A DNA stretch of 64,000 nt, taken from NCBI GenBank assembly GCA_036558005.1, contig DATBGO010000068.1, positions 1 through 64,000 on the forward strand, written 5' to 3'. The stretch is from DATBGO01 sp036558005. Lineage in GTDB: Bacteria > Actinomycetota > Actinomycetes > Streptosporangiales > Streptosporangiaceae. Under the pieces are notes generated by a model that did no database searches, had not been told where the DNA came from, and saw only the letters and a program-made list of their open reading frames with translations. Positions within the stretch are counted from its first letter, which is position 1; the number at the start of each line of letters is the position of its first letter. Positions 7,960 to 15,847 of the stretch are shown here, in pieces. The position numbers and the translations under genes were made by a program.

Positions 7960-8704
7960 ACGGAGTGCGCGGCCGGTCCTGCCGGACGCCGTCGACGAAC
8001 ACCTCGCACCTCTCGTTGTAGAAGCAGGCCAGCCCGGCGACCTTCTGGCTCTCCGGCAGCGGCGCCCGGTACATCCAGACCAGGTCCTGGTGCACGTTCA
8101 CGCCGGTGTCCACCGACCAGTAGGACGCCGTGCCCTTGTACGGGCAGTGCGTCTGGGTGGCGGACTCGCGCAGCAGGTCCATCCGCACGCCGGCCAGCGG
8201 CAGGTAGTAGCGCGGCGGCAGCCCGGTCTCGAACAGGATCCGCGGCTGGCCGGACTCGGCGACGGTGATCCCGTCGAGCTCGACCCGGATCAGCCGCGAG
8301 CTGGCCAGGATGTCCACCCGGGCGTAGGGGCTGCGCGGGTGGGTGTAGACCGGCTCGTCCTCCTCGAGCCACTCGCTCATCGCGTCCCAGTCCAGCCGCA
8401 CCAGGCCGCGCAGCTGCTCCAGCGGCGAGTCGGGGTACCGGCGGGCGGCCAGGTCCGCGGTCGCGGTCGCCACCTTGACGTGCAGCAGCTCGGCGTCGCC
8501 CCGGCTCGGCGAGTGCTCGCGCTGGCCCGCCGGGATCAGCTCGGCCCGCACGTCCTCGGCGGGCAGGTAATAGGCCGGGTAGTAGGGCACCTCCCAGACT
8601 AGGACCGGCGCTGTCGTGTCGGCGACCAGTTCGCCGTTGAGATAGGCGCGGACCCGCTTGCGGGACGGCTCGACCCGGACGCTACCGCGGGAACTCTCGG
8701 TCAT
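7952..8704 (-). CDS. Tandem DUF427 domain protein
   Basis: A 250-residue protein with two copies of the DUF427 fold. The first is around residues 12-105, with the Val-Trp-Glu-Val-Pro-Tyr-Tyr-Pro-Ala-Tyr-Tyr block. The second covers about residues 125-240, with Ile-Leu-Phe-Glu-Thr-Gly-Leu-Pro-Pro-Arg-Tyr-Tyr-Leu-Pro and Cys-Pro-Tyr-Lys-Gly-Thr-Ala-Ser-Tyr-Trp. DUF427 proteins are widespread in actinobacteria and have no settled function. The ATG at 8704 was taken because a GGAGG lies six bases upstream; a second ATG directly before it (8707) is too close to that site. Confidence 0.85.
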   Translation of the reverse strand: MTESSRGSVRVEPSRKRVRAYLNGELVADTTAPVLVWEVPYYPAYYLPAEDVRAELIPAGQREHSPSRGDAELLHVKVATATADLAARRYPDSPLEQLRGLVRLDWDAMSEWLEEDEPVYTHPRSPYARVDILASSRLIRVELDGITVAESGQPRILFETGLPPRYYLPLAGVRMDLLRESATQTHCPYKGTASYWSVDTGVNVHQDLVWMYRAPLPESQKVAGLACFYNERCEVFVDGVRQDRPRTPFS

Positions 8705-8817
8705 CATCAGCCTCCAGCGAGCGGCGAGGGCATCGTCATGCCGACCATACCCGCGCGCGGAGGCCAGGCCGGAAACCAGGCGCTCAGCCGGTGCATGCTC
8801 TTTGCCCGCCGGCCCAG

Positions 8818-8823
8818 TAGCGT
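8818..8823 (+). promoter_or_regulatory. -10 element for a leaderless transcript (Ppx/GppA)
   Basis: TAGCGT ends six bases before the ATG at 8830, the spacing expected when transcription starts on the A of the start codon. Confidence 0.45.
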
Positions 8824-8829
8824 CAAGGT

Positions 8830-9759
8830 ATGCGACTGGGTGTCCTTGACGTCGGTTCCAACACGGTCCACCTGCTCGTGGTGGACGCGCACCGGGGTGC
8901 GCGGCCGCTCCCGGCCTACTCGCACAAGGCCGAGCTGCGGCTGGGCGACCACCTCGACGGGCGGAACCGGCTGTCGGAGGAATGCTGCGCGCGGCTGCGC
9001 TCGTTCGTCGGCGAGGCGCTGCGGATCGCCGAGGACAAGGGCGTGCACGAGCTGATGGCGTTCGCCACCTCGGCGGTGCGCGACGCTGACAACGGCGACG
9101 AGGTGCTCAGCTGGATCGAGGCGGAGACCAGGGTGGACATCCAGGTGCTGCCGGGGACCGATGAGTCCCGGCTGACCTTCCTTGCCGCCCGCCGCTGGTT
9201 CGGCTGGTCGTCGGGGCGGCTGCTGATGCTCGACATCGGCGGCGGGTCACTGGAGATCGCCTCAGGCTACGACGAGGAACCGGACGTCGCGATCTCGCTG
9301 CCGCTCGGCGGCGGGCGGCTGACCAGGGACTGGCTCGCCGCTGACCCGCCGTCGGCGCAGGAGGCGCGGCAGTTGCGCAAGCACGTCAGGGCCGAGATCG
9401 CCGCGACCGCTGGCACGGTGATGCGCGATGGCCGCCCGCATCACGCCGTGGCCACCTCAAAGACGTTCCGCCAGCTGGCCAGGATCGCCGGCGCGGCACC
9501 GTCCAGCGAAGGCCCGTACGTGAAGCGGATCCTGCAGCACGCCGACGTGACGAAGATCGCCGAACGGCTGGCCCAGCTCAGTGCCGCCGAACGGGCCCAG
9601 CTGCCGGGGGTGTCGCACGGCCGGGCGCCGCAACTGGCGGCCGGCGCCATCGTGGCGGACGCGGCCATGGACCTGTTCGACCTGCCGCAGCTGGAGATCT
9701 GCCCGTGGGCGCTGCGCGAGGGCGTCATCCTCCGGCGGCTGGACGCGCTGCCCGCCTAG
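8830..9759 (+). CDS. Ppx/GppA family exopolyphosphatase / guanosine pentaphosphate phosphatase
   Basis: A 309-residue protein of the actin/Hsp70-like Ppx/GppA family. The N-terminal phosphate loop is Leu-Asp-Val-Gly-Ser-Asn-Thr-Val-His-Leu-Leu (residues 5-15). The second loop, Met-Leu-Asp-Ile-Gly-Gly-Gly-Ser-Leu-Glu-Ile, lies near 138. Members hydrolyse polyphosphate or pppGpp. It is the short form without C-terminal HD domain, as is common in actinobacteria, which usually carry two paralogues. It ends 4 bp inside the convergent DivIVA-like gene. Which of the two substrates it prefers cannot be read from sequence. Confidence 0.88.
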   Translation: MRLGVLDVGSNTVHLLVVDAHRGARPLPAYSHKAELRLGDHLDGRNRLSEECCARLRSFVGEALRIAEDKGVHELMAFATSAVRDADNGDEVLSWIEAETRVDIQVLPGTDESRLTFLAARRWFGWSSGRLLMLDIGGGSLEIASGYDEEPDVAISLPLGGGRLTRDWLAADPPSAQEARQLRKHVRAEIAATAGTVMRDGRPHHAVATSKTFRQLARIAGAAPSSEGPYVKRILQHADVTKIAERLAQLSAAERAQLPGVSHGRAPQLAAGAIVADAAMDLFDLPQLEICPWALREGVILRRLDALPA

Positions 9760-11039
9760 GCGGGCCCGGCCGCGTGCTTGGCGCCCTCACCAGGGGCTGC
9801 CTGCTGCGCCGTGTCGGCCTGGGGGTCGGCCTCCCGCGGGTGCCCGTTCCCCGGCCTGGCCGGCCCCGGCTGCGGCGGGTCACCGGCCGGGCCGCGCTGC
9901 TGCGGCTCAGCCCCGCCAGGCCCGCGCAGCGGGTCGCCCGCCGCGCCGCGCAGCGGGTCGCCTGCCGCACCGCGCAGCGGGTCGCCTGCCGGGCGGCGCA
10001 GCGGGTCGGCCGAACCCGCGCGGCCGGGCATCGTGGCCTGCGGGCCCGGGCCAGCCTGCGAGACCGGGCCAGCTTGCGAGACACGGCCAGCTTGCGGGAC
10101 CGGGCCAGCCTGCGGGACCGGCGCCGCGGCCTGCGGCCTGGTCCGGTGGCCCGGCTCGGCCTGCAGGTCCCTGCCCGCCTGCTGGGCGGGCGCGTGCCGG
10201 CCGTCGGGCAGCGCGCCGCCACGGCTGCCGTTGCCGCCCTGGGCCTGCTGGGCTTCTGTCCCGACCGAGTTCGCGACCGCCTTCGCCACCTCGTCTTCCA
10301 GCGAACCCCTGGCGACCTCGCCGGCCACCAGCCCGGTCACCACGTCGCGGATCTCGGTCAGCCGCCTGATCGCCTCGGAATGCCGGGACATGAGCAGGTT
10401 CAGCCTGCGCTCGGCGCCGTCATGGATCGCGGTCGCCCTGGCGGTGGCCTCGTCCAGCATCTGCCTGGCCTGAGACTGCGCGCTGGACAGCGTGGACTCG
10501 GCCTGCTTGTGCGCCTCGGTGACCGAGCGCTCAGCCTCGGTGCGGGCCGCCGTCCTGGTCTTCTCCGCCTCCGCGCGGGCACTGGCGATGGAGTTCTCTG
10601 CCTGCTCCTGAGCGGCACCCAGCATGCGTTCGGCCTGCTCTTGCGCTTCGCCGCGGAACTTGTCGGTCTCCTGCTTCACCTCCGCGCGCAGCTTGTCGGT
10701 GTCCTGCAGCGCGTCGTTGCGCAGCTTGGCGATCTCGTCCGCGGCCCGGTTCTTCTGCGCCTTGGCTTCTTCGTCGGCGAGCTTGAGTATCTGGCCGACC
10801 CGCTCGCTGATCTCGGCGTGGGCCGGCTTGGCGTCGGCTGCCTGCCGGGCCGAGGACAGCTCGAGCCGCAGCCGCTCGTTGTCGTCGAGCGCGCGGGCGA
10901 GCTTGTCCTCAATGTCACGAGCCTGGCTGCGGGCCCGGGCGACGAACTCATCGACCTGACGCCGGCTGTAGCCGCGCATCTCTTTCTCGAACTGGTCCTC
11001 GTTGCTGGCGTCGGCGTAGTAGTCGGTGTGCTCGCTCAT
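9756..11039 (-). CDS. DivIVA-like coiled-coil polarity/cytoskeletal protein with repeat-rich C-terminus
   Basis: A 427-residue protein. Residues about 15-50 resemble the DivIVA N-terminal membrane-targeting region (Met-Arg-Gly-Tyr-Ser-Arg-Arg-Gln-Val-Asp-Glu-Phe). Residues about 40-225 form a long Ala/Glu/Gln/Arg-rich coiled coil, like the Scy/FilP or 'cellulose-binding' proteins of filamentous actinomycetes. From about residue 265 the chain is low-complexity Pro/Gln/Ala/Gly with two tandem repeat families: a Val-Ser-Gln-Ala-Gly-Pro type and a Gly-Asp-Pro-Leu-Arg-Gly-Ala-Ala type. A role in polar growth or cell architecture is inferred. The start follows an acidic Tyr-Tyr-Ala-Asp N-terminus. 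The gene is convergent with ppx and overlaps it by 4 bp. Confidence 0.75.
   Translation of the reverse strand: MSEHTDYYADASNEDQFEKEMRGYSRRQVDEFVARARSQARDIEDKLARALDDNERLRLELSSARQAADAKPAHAEISERVGQILKLADEEAKAQKNRAADEIAKLRNDALQDTDKLRAEVKQETDKFRGEAQEQAERMLGAAQEQAENSIASARAEAEKTRTAARTEAERSVTEAHKQAESTLSSAQSQARQMLDEATARATAIHDGAERRLNLLMSRHSEAIRRLTEIRDVVTGLVAGEVARGSLEDEVAKAVANSVGTEAQQAQGGNGSRGGALPDGRHAPAQQAGRDLQAEPGHRTRPQAAAPVPQAGPVPQAGRVSQAGPVSQAGPGPQATMPGRAGSADPLRRPAGDPLRGAAGDPLRGAAGDPLRGPGGAEPQQRGPAGDPPQPGPARPGNGHPREADPQADTAQQAAPGEGAKHAAGPA
9924..10011 (-). repeat. 24-bp in-frame tandem repeat in the DivIVA-like gene
   Basis: Three full copies and one partial copy of a 24-bp unit beginning GCGCAGCGGGTCGCC start at 9924, 9948, 9972 and 9996. 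They encode Gly-Asp-Pro-Leu-Arg-Gly-Ala-Ala on the minus strand. The copies differ by only a few bases, which suggests recent expansion and likely length polymorphism. Confidence 0.85.
10051..10122 (-). repeat. 18-bp in-frame tandem repeat in the DivIVA-like gene
   Basis: Four adjacent 18-bp copies start at 10051, 10069, 10087 and 10105, with unit CCAGCYTGCGRGACCGGG. They encode six-residue Pro-Val-Pro/Ser-Gln-Ala-Gly units in the disordered C-terminal tail. Confidence 0.85.
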
Positions 11040-11408
11040 CGTGTCACCCGTCAGGATGGTCAGGCAGACCCTGGCTGGGCCGGCGGTCGCGGTCAGGTCG
11101 GCCCGGGCAGGCCAGCACTACTGGGTGCACGAAATGGCCCGCCGGCAGTTCGCCTGCCGGGGCACCAGGCCGCAGGTGGGACTATCAGGAACAACGGGCA
11201 TGACTTTGGTCCCGCCGGACGTCCGGCGCAACCGAAACGGCTGACTATCCCGTTTTGTCCAATTTTAGCGATACCCGTACCACCGCCCGATCCTACTGGC
11301 GATGTGCGCCAGGACGGGGCAGATACGCCGCGGCTGCCCGGCTCAGGCCATGATGGGTGAATCGCGGCAGTGCCGTCAGCCGCGTGCCAGGCGGGCAAGG
11401 AGGTACTG
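11040..11408. other. Divergent intergenic region, no gene seen
   Basis: This 369-bp gap lies between the DivIVA-like gene (minus) and the carbonic anhydrase gene (plus). It must hold both promoters. The stretch 11240-11285 is AT-rich for this genome and is the likeliest promoter zone. No repeat, RNA or convincing small gene is visible. Confidence 0.3.
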
Positions 11409-11948
11409 GTGAGGCTGGTCGGGTCGCTGGACGGGGCCAAGCCCTCGGTGCATCCGAGCGCGTGGATCGCTCCCGGCGCGGTGGTCGTGGGCAGGGTGAC
11501 GCTCGGGCCCGGCGCCAATGTCTGGTACGGCGCGGTGGTGCGCGCCGACGACGACGAGATCGTGGTCGGCCCGCGGTGCAACATCCAGGACCTGTGCTGC
11601 CTGCACGTGGACGAGGGCGAGCCGGCCGTGCTGGCAGCGGAGGTCAGCCTCGGTCACGGCGCGATGGTGCACGGGGCGCAGGTCGGGGCCGGGGCGCTGA
11701 TCGGCACCGGCGCGATCGTGCTGCGCCGGGCCCGGATCGGGGCGGGCGCCCTGGTGGCCGCGGGCACCGTGGTGCTGCCCGACGCGCAGGTCCCGGCCGG
11801 CGTGCTGTTCGCGGGCGTGCCCGGCCGGATCGTCCGCGAGCTGACCGACGCCGACCGGGCGGGCTTCGCCGCCACCGCGGCCGGCTACGTCGAGCGCGCG
11901 AGGCGGCACCAGGCCGCGACCTGGGGCCCCGGCCAGGACCAGAACTGA
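11409..11948 (+). CDS. Gamma-class carbonic anhydrase family protein (left-handed beta-helix)
   Basis: A 179-residue hexapeptide-repeat protein. The three zinc-ligand histidines of gamma-carbonic anhydrases are present: His66 (in Cys-Leu-His-Val-Asp), His83 and His88 (in Gly-His-Gly-Ala-Met-Val-His-Gly), with the usual five-residue spacing between the last two. An N-terminal Pro-Ser-Val-His-Pro-Ser-Ala-Trp-Ile-Ala-Pro motif and the Asn-Ile-Gln-Asp motif are also standard. The GTG start at 11409 is supported by AAGGAGG five bases upstream. Many relatives are annotated only as transferases. Carbonic anhydrase activity is likely but not certain. Confidence 0.85.
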   Translation: MRLVGSLDGAKPSVHPSAWIAPGAVVVGRVTLGPGANVWYGAVVRADDDEIVVGPRCNIQDLCCLHVDEGEPAVLAAEVSLGHGAMVHGAQVGAGALIGTGAIVLRRARIGAGALVAAGTVVLPDAQVPAGVLFAGVPGRIVRELTDADRAGFAATAAGYVERARRHQAATWGPGQDQN

Positions 11949-11963
11949 TCAGCTGCCTGATTT

Positions 11964-11996
11964 ATCCCGGTGACCTGCATTATTAGCGCTATTTAC
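11964..11996 (+). repeat. Interspersed intergenic repeat, copy A
   Basis: ATCCCGGTGACCTG (11964-11977), a 7-nt spacer, then AGCGCTATTTAC (11985-11996). The same two blocks occur in the same order on the minus strand at 27845-27872, with two transitions and a 2-nt spacer. Two shared blocks this long in separate intergenic regions suggest a dispersed element. Confidence 0.5.
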
Positions 11997-12076
11997 CGGG
12001 CGGCCGTCAGGGAATAGCACGAGAAGATGCCCCGGAAATGATCCTGATGGGCCATGCGCGGCACCCGGTGCGGCCG

Positions 12077-12082
12077 TAATCT
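12077..12082 (+). promoter_or_regulatory. -10 promoter element upstream of small conserved gene
   Basis: TAATCT is a good actinobacterial -10 hexamer. It would start transcription about 40 nt before the GTG at 12129, leaving room for the GGAGG ribosome site at 12116-12120. Confidence 0.35.
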
Positions 12083-12128
12083 GGAGACAGGTTCTGGCGG
12101 GATCTGCCCGATGACGGAGGTGGGCGCA

Positions 12129-12299
12129 GTGCAACTGGATCTCCGCGTCCACGACCTCGTGGCGCTCGACGAGATCGAGCTGTACGCCGAGGTGCTCAGC
12201 GCGGTAGCCGCCACCGACCGCCCGCTCACCCGCAGCGAGATCGACATCGTGCTCGGCCTGCGCCCGGTCGCCGCTTCATCGGGCGCCACCCCGGCCTGA
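12129..12299 (+). CDS. Small conserved-looking protein of unknown function (56 aa)
   Basis: A short acidic, helical protein: an N-terminal Leu-Asp-Leu-Arg-Val-His-Asp-Leu block, then Glu-Ile-Glu-Leu-Tyr-Ala-Glu-Val-Leu, then Leu-Thr-Arg-Ser-Glu-Ile-Asp-Ile-Val-Leu-Gly-Leu. The GTG start has GGAGGTGG just upstream; an in-frame ATG at 12111 would add six residues. No enzyme motif is visible. It ends inside the convergent mycothiol synthase gene (24-bp overlap). I do not recognise a named family. Confidence 0.6.
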   Translation: MQLDLRVHDLVALDEIELYAEVLSAVAATDRPLTRSEIDIVLGLRPVAASSGATPA

Positions 12300-13391
12300 C
12301 CCCCCGGCCAGCGGATCACCGGGCCGCCTGCCGCTGGTGGCGTTGCTGAACATCACGTCGGTGCAGTACCTGGTGAAGCCGAGCGACTCATACAGCCTGA
12401 TCGCCGCGGTGTTGGTCTCGTCCACGTACAGCATGACGGCGGGCAGTCCCCGCCCGCGCAGGTACCGCAGCCCGATCAGGGTCAGCGCCCGGCCCAGGCC
12501 GGTGCCCTGCTCGGCCGGGTCGACCCCGACCACGTACACCTCGCCGATCGGCTCCTGGCCGGGCCCGGGGCCGGCGTCTTGCCCGCCGTGGACCTTCGTC
12601 CAGTGAAAGCCGGCCAGCTTGCCGTCCCGCTCGGCCAGGAAGAAGCCGGCCGGGTCGAACCACGGCTCCCGCTCCCGCTGGCTGAGGTCGTCGCGGGTCC
12701 AGCCGCCCTGCTCCGGGTGCCGCGCGAACGCCTTGGCGTTGAGCTCGAGCCAGGCGTCCTCGTCCCGGCCCGGCTCGAACGGGCGCACCGTGACGCCCGC
12801 GGCGAGCATCGGCTCAGCCAGCGCCTCGCGCAGTGACCGGCGCATCTGCCACAGCGACCTGACCCGCTGCAGGCCGGCCGAGGCGGCGAGCGCGGCCGCC
12901 CCGGGCAGGTCGCCGTGCGCCCACAGCCGCAGCGGCCGGCCGCCCGCCTCGGCGAGCAGCGCGCGCAGCAGCGCCAGGCCCAGGCCCCGGCGGCGGCGGG
13001 CCGGGTGGATGACCAGTTCGCCGCTGGGGTCCTCGGCCGGGCTGGCCGGGTCCAGGTGCGCGTATCCGGCCAGCGTGCCGTCCCCGTCGAGCAGGAGCAG
13101 GTTGCGGGCCCGCGGGTCACCGCCGTAGCGCAGGTGCAGCAGCACGTGCTCAGACAGCGGGGTCAGGCCGTCGGCCGCCGCCGCGGCCGCGACCAGGTCC
13201 AGGATCCCGGCGACCTGCGGCCCGGCGAGCACGCCGAGCACGCTGACCCGCAGCGGGCTAGCCGGGGGCAGGCCAGCCGCGGCCCCGGCTAGCCCGGGGC
13301 CCTCCCCGTTACCGGTCGGCGTGTGCAGGACGTTCCTCCCTCTGCTGACGTTGCTGATCTGGCTCATCGCCGCCGCGATCATGCTCATCAT
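12276..13391 (-). CDS. mshD: Mycothiol synthase (tandem GNAT acetyltransferase)
   Basis: Two GNAT domains in one chain: a degenerate N-terminal one with Arg-Arg-Arg-Gly-Leu-Gly-Leu-Ala-Leu-Leu, and an active-type C-terminal one with Glu-Gln-Gly-Thr-Gly-Leu-Gly-Arg-Ala-Leu, followed by Leu-Tyr-Val-Asp-Glu-Thr-Asn-Thr-Ala-Ala-Ile-Arg-Leu-Tyr and Leu-Gly-Phe. MshD acetylates Cys-GlcN-Ins with acetyl-CoA, the last step of mycothiol synthesis. The mapped span is the longest open frame; its first ~50 residues overlap the glnR 3' end and look non-native. GTG codons at 13241 or 13232 would give the usual ~315-residue length. The gene lies downstream of glnR on the same strand. Confidence 0.85.
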   Translation of the reverse strand: MMSMIAAAMSQISNVSRGRNVLHTPTGNGEGPGLAGAAAGLPPASPLRVSVLGVLAGPQVAGILDLVAAAAAADGLTPLSEHVLLHLRYGGDPRARNLLLLDGDGTLAGYAHLDPASPAEDPSGELVIHPARRRRGLGLALLRALLAEAGGRPLRLWAHGDLPGAAALAASAGLQRVRSLWQMRRSLREALAEPMLAAGVTVRPFEPGRDEDAWLELNAKAFARHPEQGGWTRDDLSQREREPWFDPAGFFLAERDGKLAGFHWTKVHGGQDAGPGPGQEPIGEVYVVGVDPAEQGTGLGRALTLIGLRYLRGRGLPAVMLYVDETNTAAIRLYESLGFTRYCTDVMFSNATSGRRPGDPLAGGSGRGGAR

Positions 13392-14127
13392 CGCGGTCCG
13401 GGCCCGGACCGGGCCAGGCCACGGCCCGGCCGTCGCGGCCGGCCGGCCCGGGCCGGTCAGCCTCGCCCTTCACCGGGACGAAACGGTAGCCAACGTTCCG
13501 GATCGTACCGATCAGGGCCTCATGCTCGGCGCCGAGCTTGGCGCGCAGCCGCCGGACGTGCACATCCACCGTCCTGGTGCCGCCGAAGTAGTCATAGCCC
13601 CAGACTTCCTGCAGCAGCTGAGTCCGGGTGAAGACCCGGCCGGGCGACTGGGCCAGGAACTTCAGCAGCTCGAACTCCTTGAAGGTCAGGTCAAGCGGGC
13701 GGCCGCGCAGCCGCGCGGAGTAGGTGCCCTCGTCGATCGCCAGGTCGCCGGAGCGGATCTCGCCTGACTCGGCTGGCGCCGTCCGCCCGGCCGCGATCCG
13801 GAGCCTGGCGTCGACCTCGCCGGGGCCGGCGGTGTGCAGGATCACGTCGTCGGCGCCCCAGTCGGCGGAGACCGCCGCCCAGCCGCCCTCCGCCACGATC
13901 ACCAGCACTGGCAGCTCAAGGCCCGCCGCGCGCAGCAGCCGCAGCAACTGCCTGACGCCGGCCAGGTCCCGGCGCGCGTCCACGAGCACCAGGTCAGCCG
14001 CGGGCGGGCCGGCGAGCGCCGCGGGGATCGCCGGCCCCACCTGGACCGAGTGCGGCAGCAGGCCGAGCGAAGGCAGGATGTCAGCGGGCGGCTCCGGCGC
14101 GCTAGTGAGCAGGAGCACGTTGCTCAA
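13309..14127 (-). CDS. glnR: GlnR-type atypical response regulator of nitrogen metabolism
   Basis: A 272-residue OmpR-family regulator. The receiver-like domain (1-115) keeps Asp50 in Leu-Val-Asp-Ala-Arg-Arg-Asp but lacks the acidic residues near the N-terminus that normally complete a phosphorylation pocket, as in known GlnR proteins. The winged-helix domain (about 130-225) contains Asp-Leu-Thr-Phe-Lys-Glu-Phe-Glu-Leu-Leu-Lys and Thr-Arg-Thr-Val-Asp-Val-His-Val-Arg-Arg-Leu, which match Streptomyces GlnR almost exactly. GlnR controls ammonium uptake and glutamine synthetase genes. The start is a rare TTG at 14125-14127, backed by GGAGGTGG six to seven bases upstream. The C-terminal 45 residues are a charged, disordered tail. 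Confidence 0.93.
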   Translation of the reverse strand: MSNVLLLTSAPEPPADILPSLGLLPHSVQVGPAIPAALAGPPAADLVLVDARRDLAGVRQLLRLLRAAGLELPVLVIVAEGGWAAVSADWGADDVILHTAGPGEVDARLRIAAGRTAPAESGEIRSGDLAIDEGTYSARLRGRPLDLTFKEFELLKFLAQSPGRVFTRTQLLQEVWGYDYFGGTRTVDVHVRRLRAKLGAEHEALIGTIRNVGYRFVPVKGEADRPGPAGRDGRAVAWPGPGPDRDDEHDRGGDEPDQQRQQREERPAHADR

Positions 14128-14237
14128 CCGCTGCCACCTCCGGCTGGCCGTGCAGCCTGCGGGCTGCTGCCGGGCAGGGCCCGAATCCCCCGGGGGGCCG
14201 GATGCGCCCGGCCCGTTCCTAAGCGAGGATAGCTGAC

Positions 14238-14489
14238 ATGGCGATGGTGACCCTGCGCTACTGGGCGGCGGCGAAGGAAGCGGCCGGGGTGGCCGAGGAG
14301 ACGATCACCGCGGACACGCTGGCGGACGCGCTGGCGGCCGCGCGCCGCCGGGCGCCCCGGCTGCGGGTCATCCTGGCCAGGTCCTCGTTCCTGATCGACG
14401 GCCAGCCCGCCGGGGTGCGGGCGCCGGACCGGATCCCGCTCCGCGAGGCCGCCGTCATCGAGGTGCTGCCGCCGTTCGCCGGCGGCTGA
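14238..14489 (+). CDS. MoaD/ThiS family sulfur carrier protein
   Basis: An 83-residue beta-grasp protein that ends in Pro-Pro-Phe-Ala-Gly-Gly. The terminal Gly-Gly is adenylated and then thiocarboxylated in MoaD and ThiS. The Leu-Arg-Tyr-Trp-Ala-Ala-Ala-Lys-Glu-Ala-Ala-Gly start is typical of MoaD, the small subunit of molybdopterin synthase. No MoaE or E1-like partner is adjacent, so the receiving pathway (molybdopterin or another sulfur transfer) is open. It is divergent from glnR. Confidence 0.82.
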   Translation: MAMVTLRYWAAAKEAAGVAEETITADTLADALAAARRRAPRLRVILARSSFLIDGQPAGVRAPDRIPLREAAVIEVLPPFAGG

Positions 14490-14527
14490 GGTGAACCGAA
14501 CGGGCTACGTGAGGCGTTGTCATAGAT

Positions 14528-15073
14528 ATGCCAGGGCTGGGAGGCTCCCAACGCAACGGGGCTAAGGGGCCGGTGTCCGACGAGACGCTGGTGCGCGCGC
14601 TCTACGCCGAGCACGCGGGTGCGCTGCTGCGCTATGCCCTGCACCTGACCAGCGGTGACCGGCAGCGGGCCGAGGACATCGTGCAGGAAACCCTGCTGCG
14701 GGCCTGGCAGCATCCGGACGCGATCGCCGAACGGCCCGCCCGTCCCTGGCTGTTCGCCGTCGCGCGCAACCTTGCTGTCGACGCCTACCGGGCCAGGAAA
14801 GCCCGGCCGCACGAGGTGGGGGAGAGCGCGCTCGAGCTCGTTCCCGCCCCAGATGAGGCCGACCGTGCGCTTGAGTCATGGGCCGTCGCGGACGCGCTGC
14901 AGACGCTGCGTCCCGACCACCGGAGCGTGCTGCTCGAAACGTATTACCGGGGCCGATCGGTGGCTGAGGCCGCCACAGTCCTGGGCATCCCCCCGGGTAC
15001 CGTTAAATCCCGGACTTTTTACGCGCTCAGGGCCCTTAAGTTGGCACTCGAAGAACGGGGGCTCGCGCCATGA
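14528..15073 (+). CDS. ECF sigma factor (SigL-like)
   Basis: A 181-residue extracytoplasmic-function sigma factor. Region 2 contains Ala-Glu-Asp-Ile-Val-Gln-Glu-Thr-Leu-Leu-Arg-Ala-Trp-Gln (about 51-64) and Arg-Pro-Trp-Leu-Phe-Ala-Val-Ala-Arg-Asn. Region 4 contains Leu-Arg-Pro-Asp-His-Arg-Ser-Val-Leu and an HTH ending Gly-Thr-Val-Lys-Ser-Arg. The wording is close to that of Mycobacterium SigL. Its stop overlaps the anti-sigma start by 4 bp, so the pair is co-translated. ATG 14528 is used; a GTG at 14573 that removes 15 divergent residues is possible. Confidence 0.9.
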   Translation: MPGLGGSQRNGAKGPVSDETLVRALYAEHAGALLRYALHLTSGDRQRAEDIVQETLLRAWQHPDAIAERPARPWLFAVARNLAVDAYRARKARPHEVGESALELVPAPDEADRALESWAVADALQTLRPDHRSVLLETYYRGRSVAEAATVLGIPPGTVKSRTFYALRALKLALEERGLAP

Positions 15074-15810
15074 CAGAGCTGTCAGGGTGTGACGAGATCC
15101 GCCTGTCGCTCGGTGTTTACGTGGTGGGCGCGATCGATCCGGCGGAACGCTCAGCCGTTGACAAGCACCTCAGCCAGTGCGCCGACTGCCAGGCGGAGCT
15201 AGCCGGGCTGGCCGGCCTGCCCGCGCTGCTCGGCCGGGTTCCTGGCGGTGACGTCGAGCGGCTCGCGGACGCCAGCCCCGGCGCGTCCGGTCCCGCGGAG
15301 CCGCCGAAGGAACTGCTCGACTCGCTGCTGCGCCGGGTCAACGTCCGGCGAAAGGTGCAGCGGTGGCGCGCGGTCGCCGCGACCGCGGCCGCCGCGGTGA
15401 TCGCGGTCGGCGGCGGCATCGCGGGCGGGGCCGCGATCTCCTCGCTGTTCGGCTCCGGGCCGGCCGCCAGCACCGCCGCGTCCGCGCCGCCCGCCGGGCC
15501 TGCCCTGCGGCAGTACGAGACCGACCTGAGCACCAACTCGCGCACCCACGTCACCGCGGTGGTGAAGTACTACTCGGCCAACTGGGGAACCTCGATGCGG
15601 GTGTGGGTCGGCGGCGTTCCCGCCGGGACGACCTGCCAGTTCTGGGTGGTGGACGCGCTGGGGCAGCGCTCGCTGGCCGGCAGCTGGACCGAGCGCGCCG
15701 ACACCAGGGGCCTGTGGTTCCCCGCGACCTCGGCCCTGAGCGGATCCGCGATCCACGACTTCGTTGTGACCTCGGCCGGCCGGGTGCTGGTCACCGTTCC
15801 GGCCACCTGA
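15070..15810 (+). CDS. Membrane-anchored zinc-finger anti-sigma factor
   Basis: A 246-residue partner of the sigma factor just upstream. The cytoplasmic zinc-finger motif His-Leu-Ser-Gln-Cys-Ala-Asp-Cys (about residues 35-42) is the HxxxCxxC of redox-responsive ZAS anti-sigma factors. One transmembrane helix spans about 100-125 (Ala/Val/Gly-rich). The outside domain (about 140-246) contains Tyr-Tyr-Ser-Ala-Asn-Trp-Gly-Thr and a Cys in Thr-Thr-Cys-Gln-Phe-Trp. It likely holds the sigma factor inactive until an envelope or oxidative signal. Two strong hairpins follow its stop. Confidence 0.88.
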   Translation: MTELSGCDEIRLSLGVYVVGAIDPAERSAVDKHLSQCADCQAELAGLAGLPALLGRVPGGDVERLADASPGASGPAEPPKELLDSLLRRVNVRRKVQRWRAVAATAAAAVIAVGGGIAGGAAISSLFGSGPAASTAASAPPAGPALRQYETDLSTNSRTHVTAVVKYYSANWGTSMRVWVGGVPAGTTCQFWVVDALGQRSLAGSWTERADTRGLWFPATSALSGSAIHDFVVTSAGRVLVTVPAT

Positions 15811-15840
15811 CGAGCGCGCCTGCCCCCGGGGGCGCGCTCG
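15811..15840 (+). terminator. GC-rich hairpin after the anti-sigma gene
   Basis: A perfect 10-bp stem, CGAGCGCGCC with GGCGCGCTCG, encloses a 10-nt loop directly after the stop codon. It has no U-tract, as is common for actinobacterial terminators. Confidence 0.6.
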
Positions 15841-15847
15841 CGATGGA

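Noticed and set aside
13242..13391. First ~50 residues of the longest mshD frame as true protein
   Set aside because: They overlap the end of glnR, have no ribosome site and do not match mycothiol synthases; kept in the span only because the true GTG start is uncertain.
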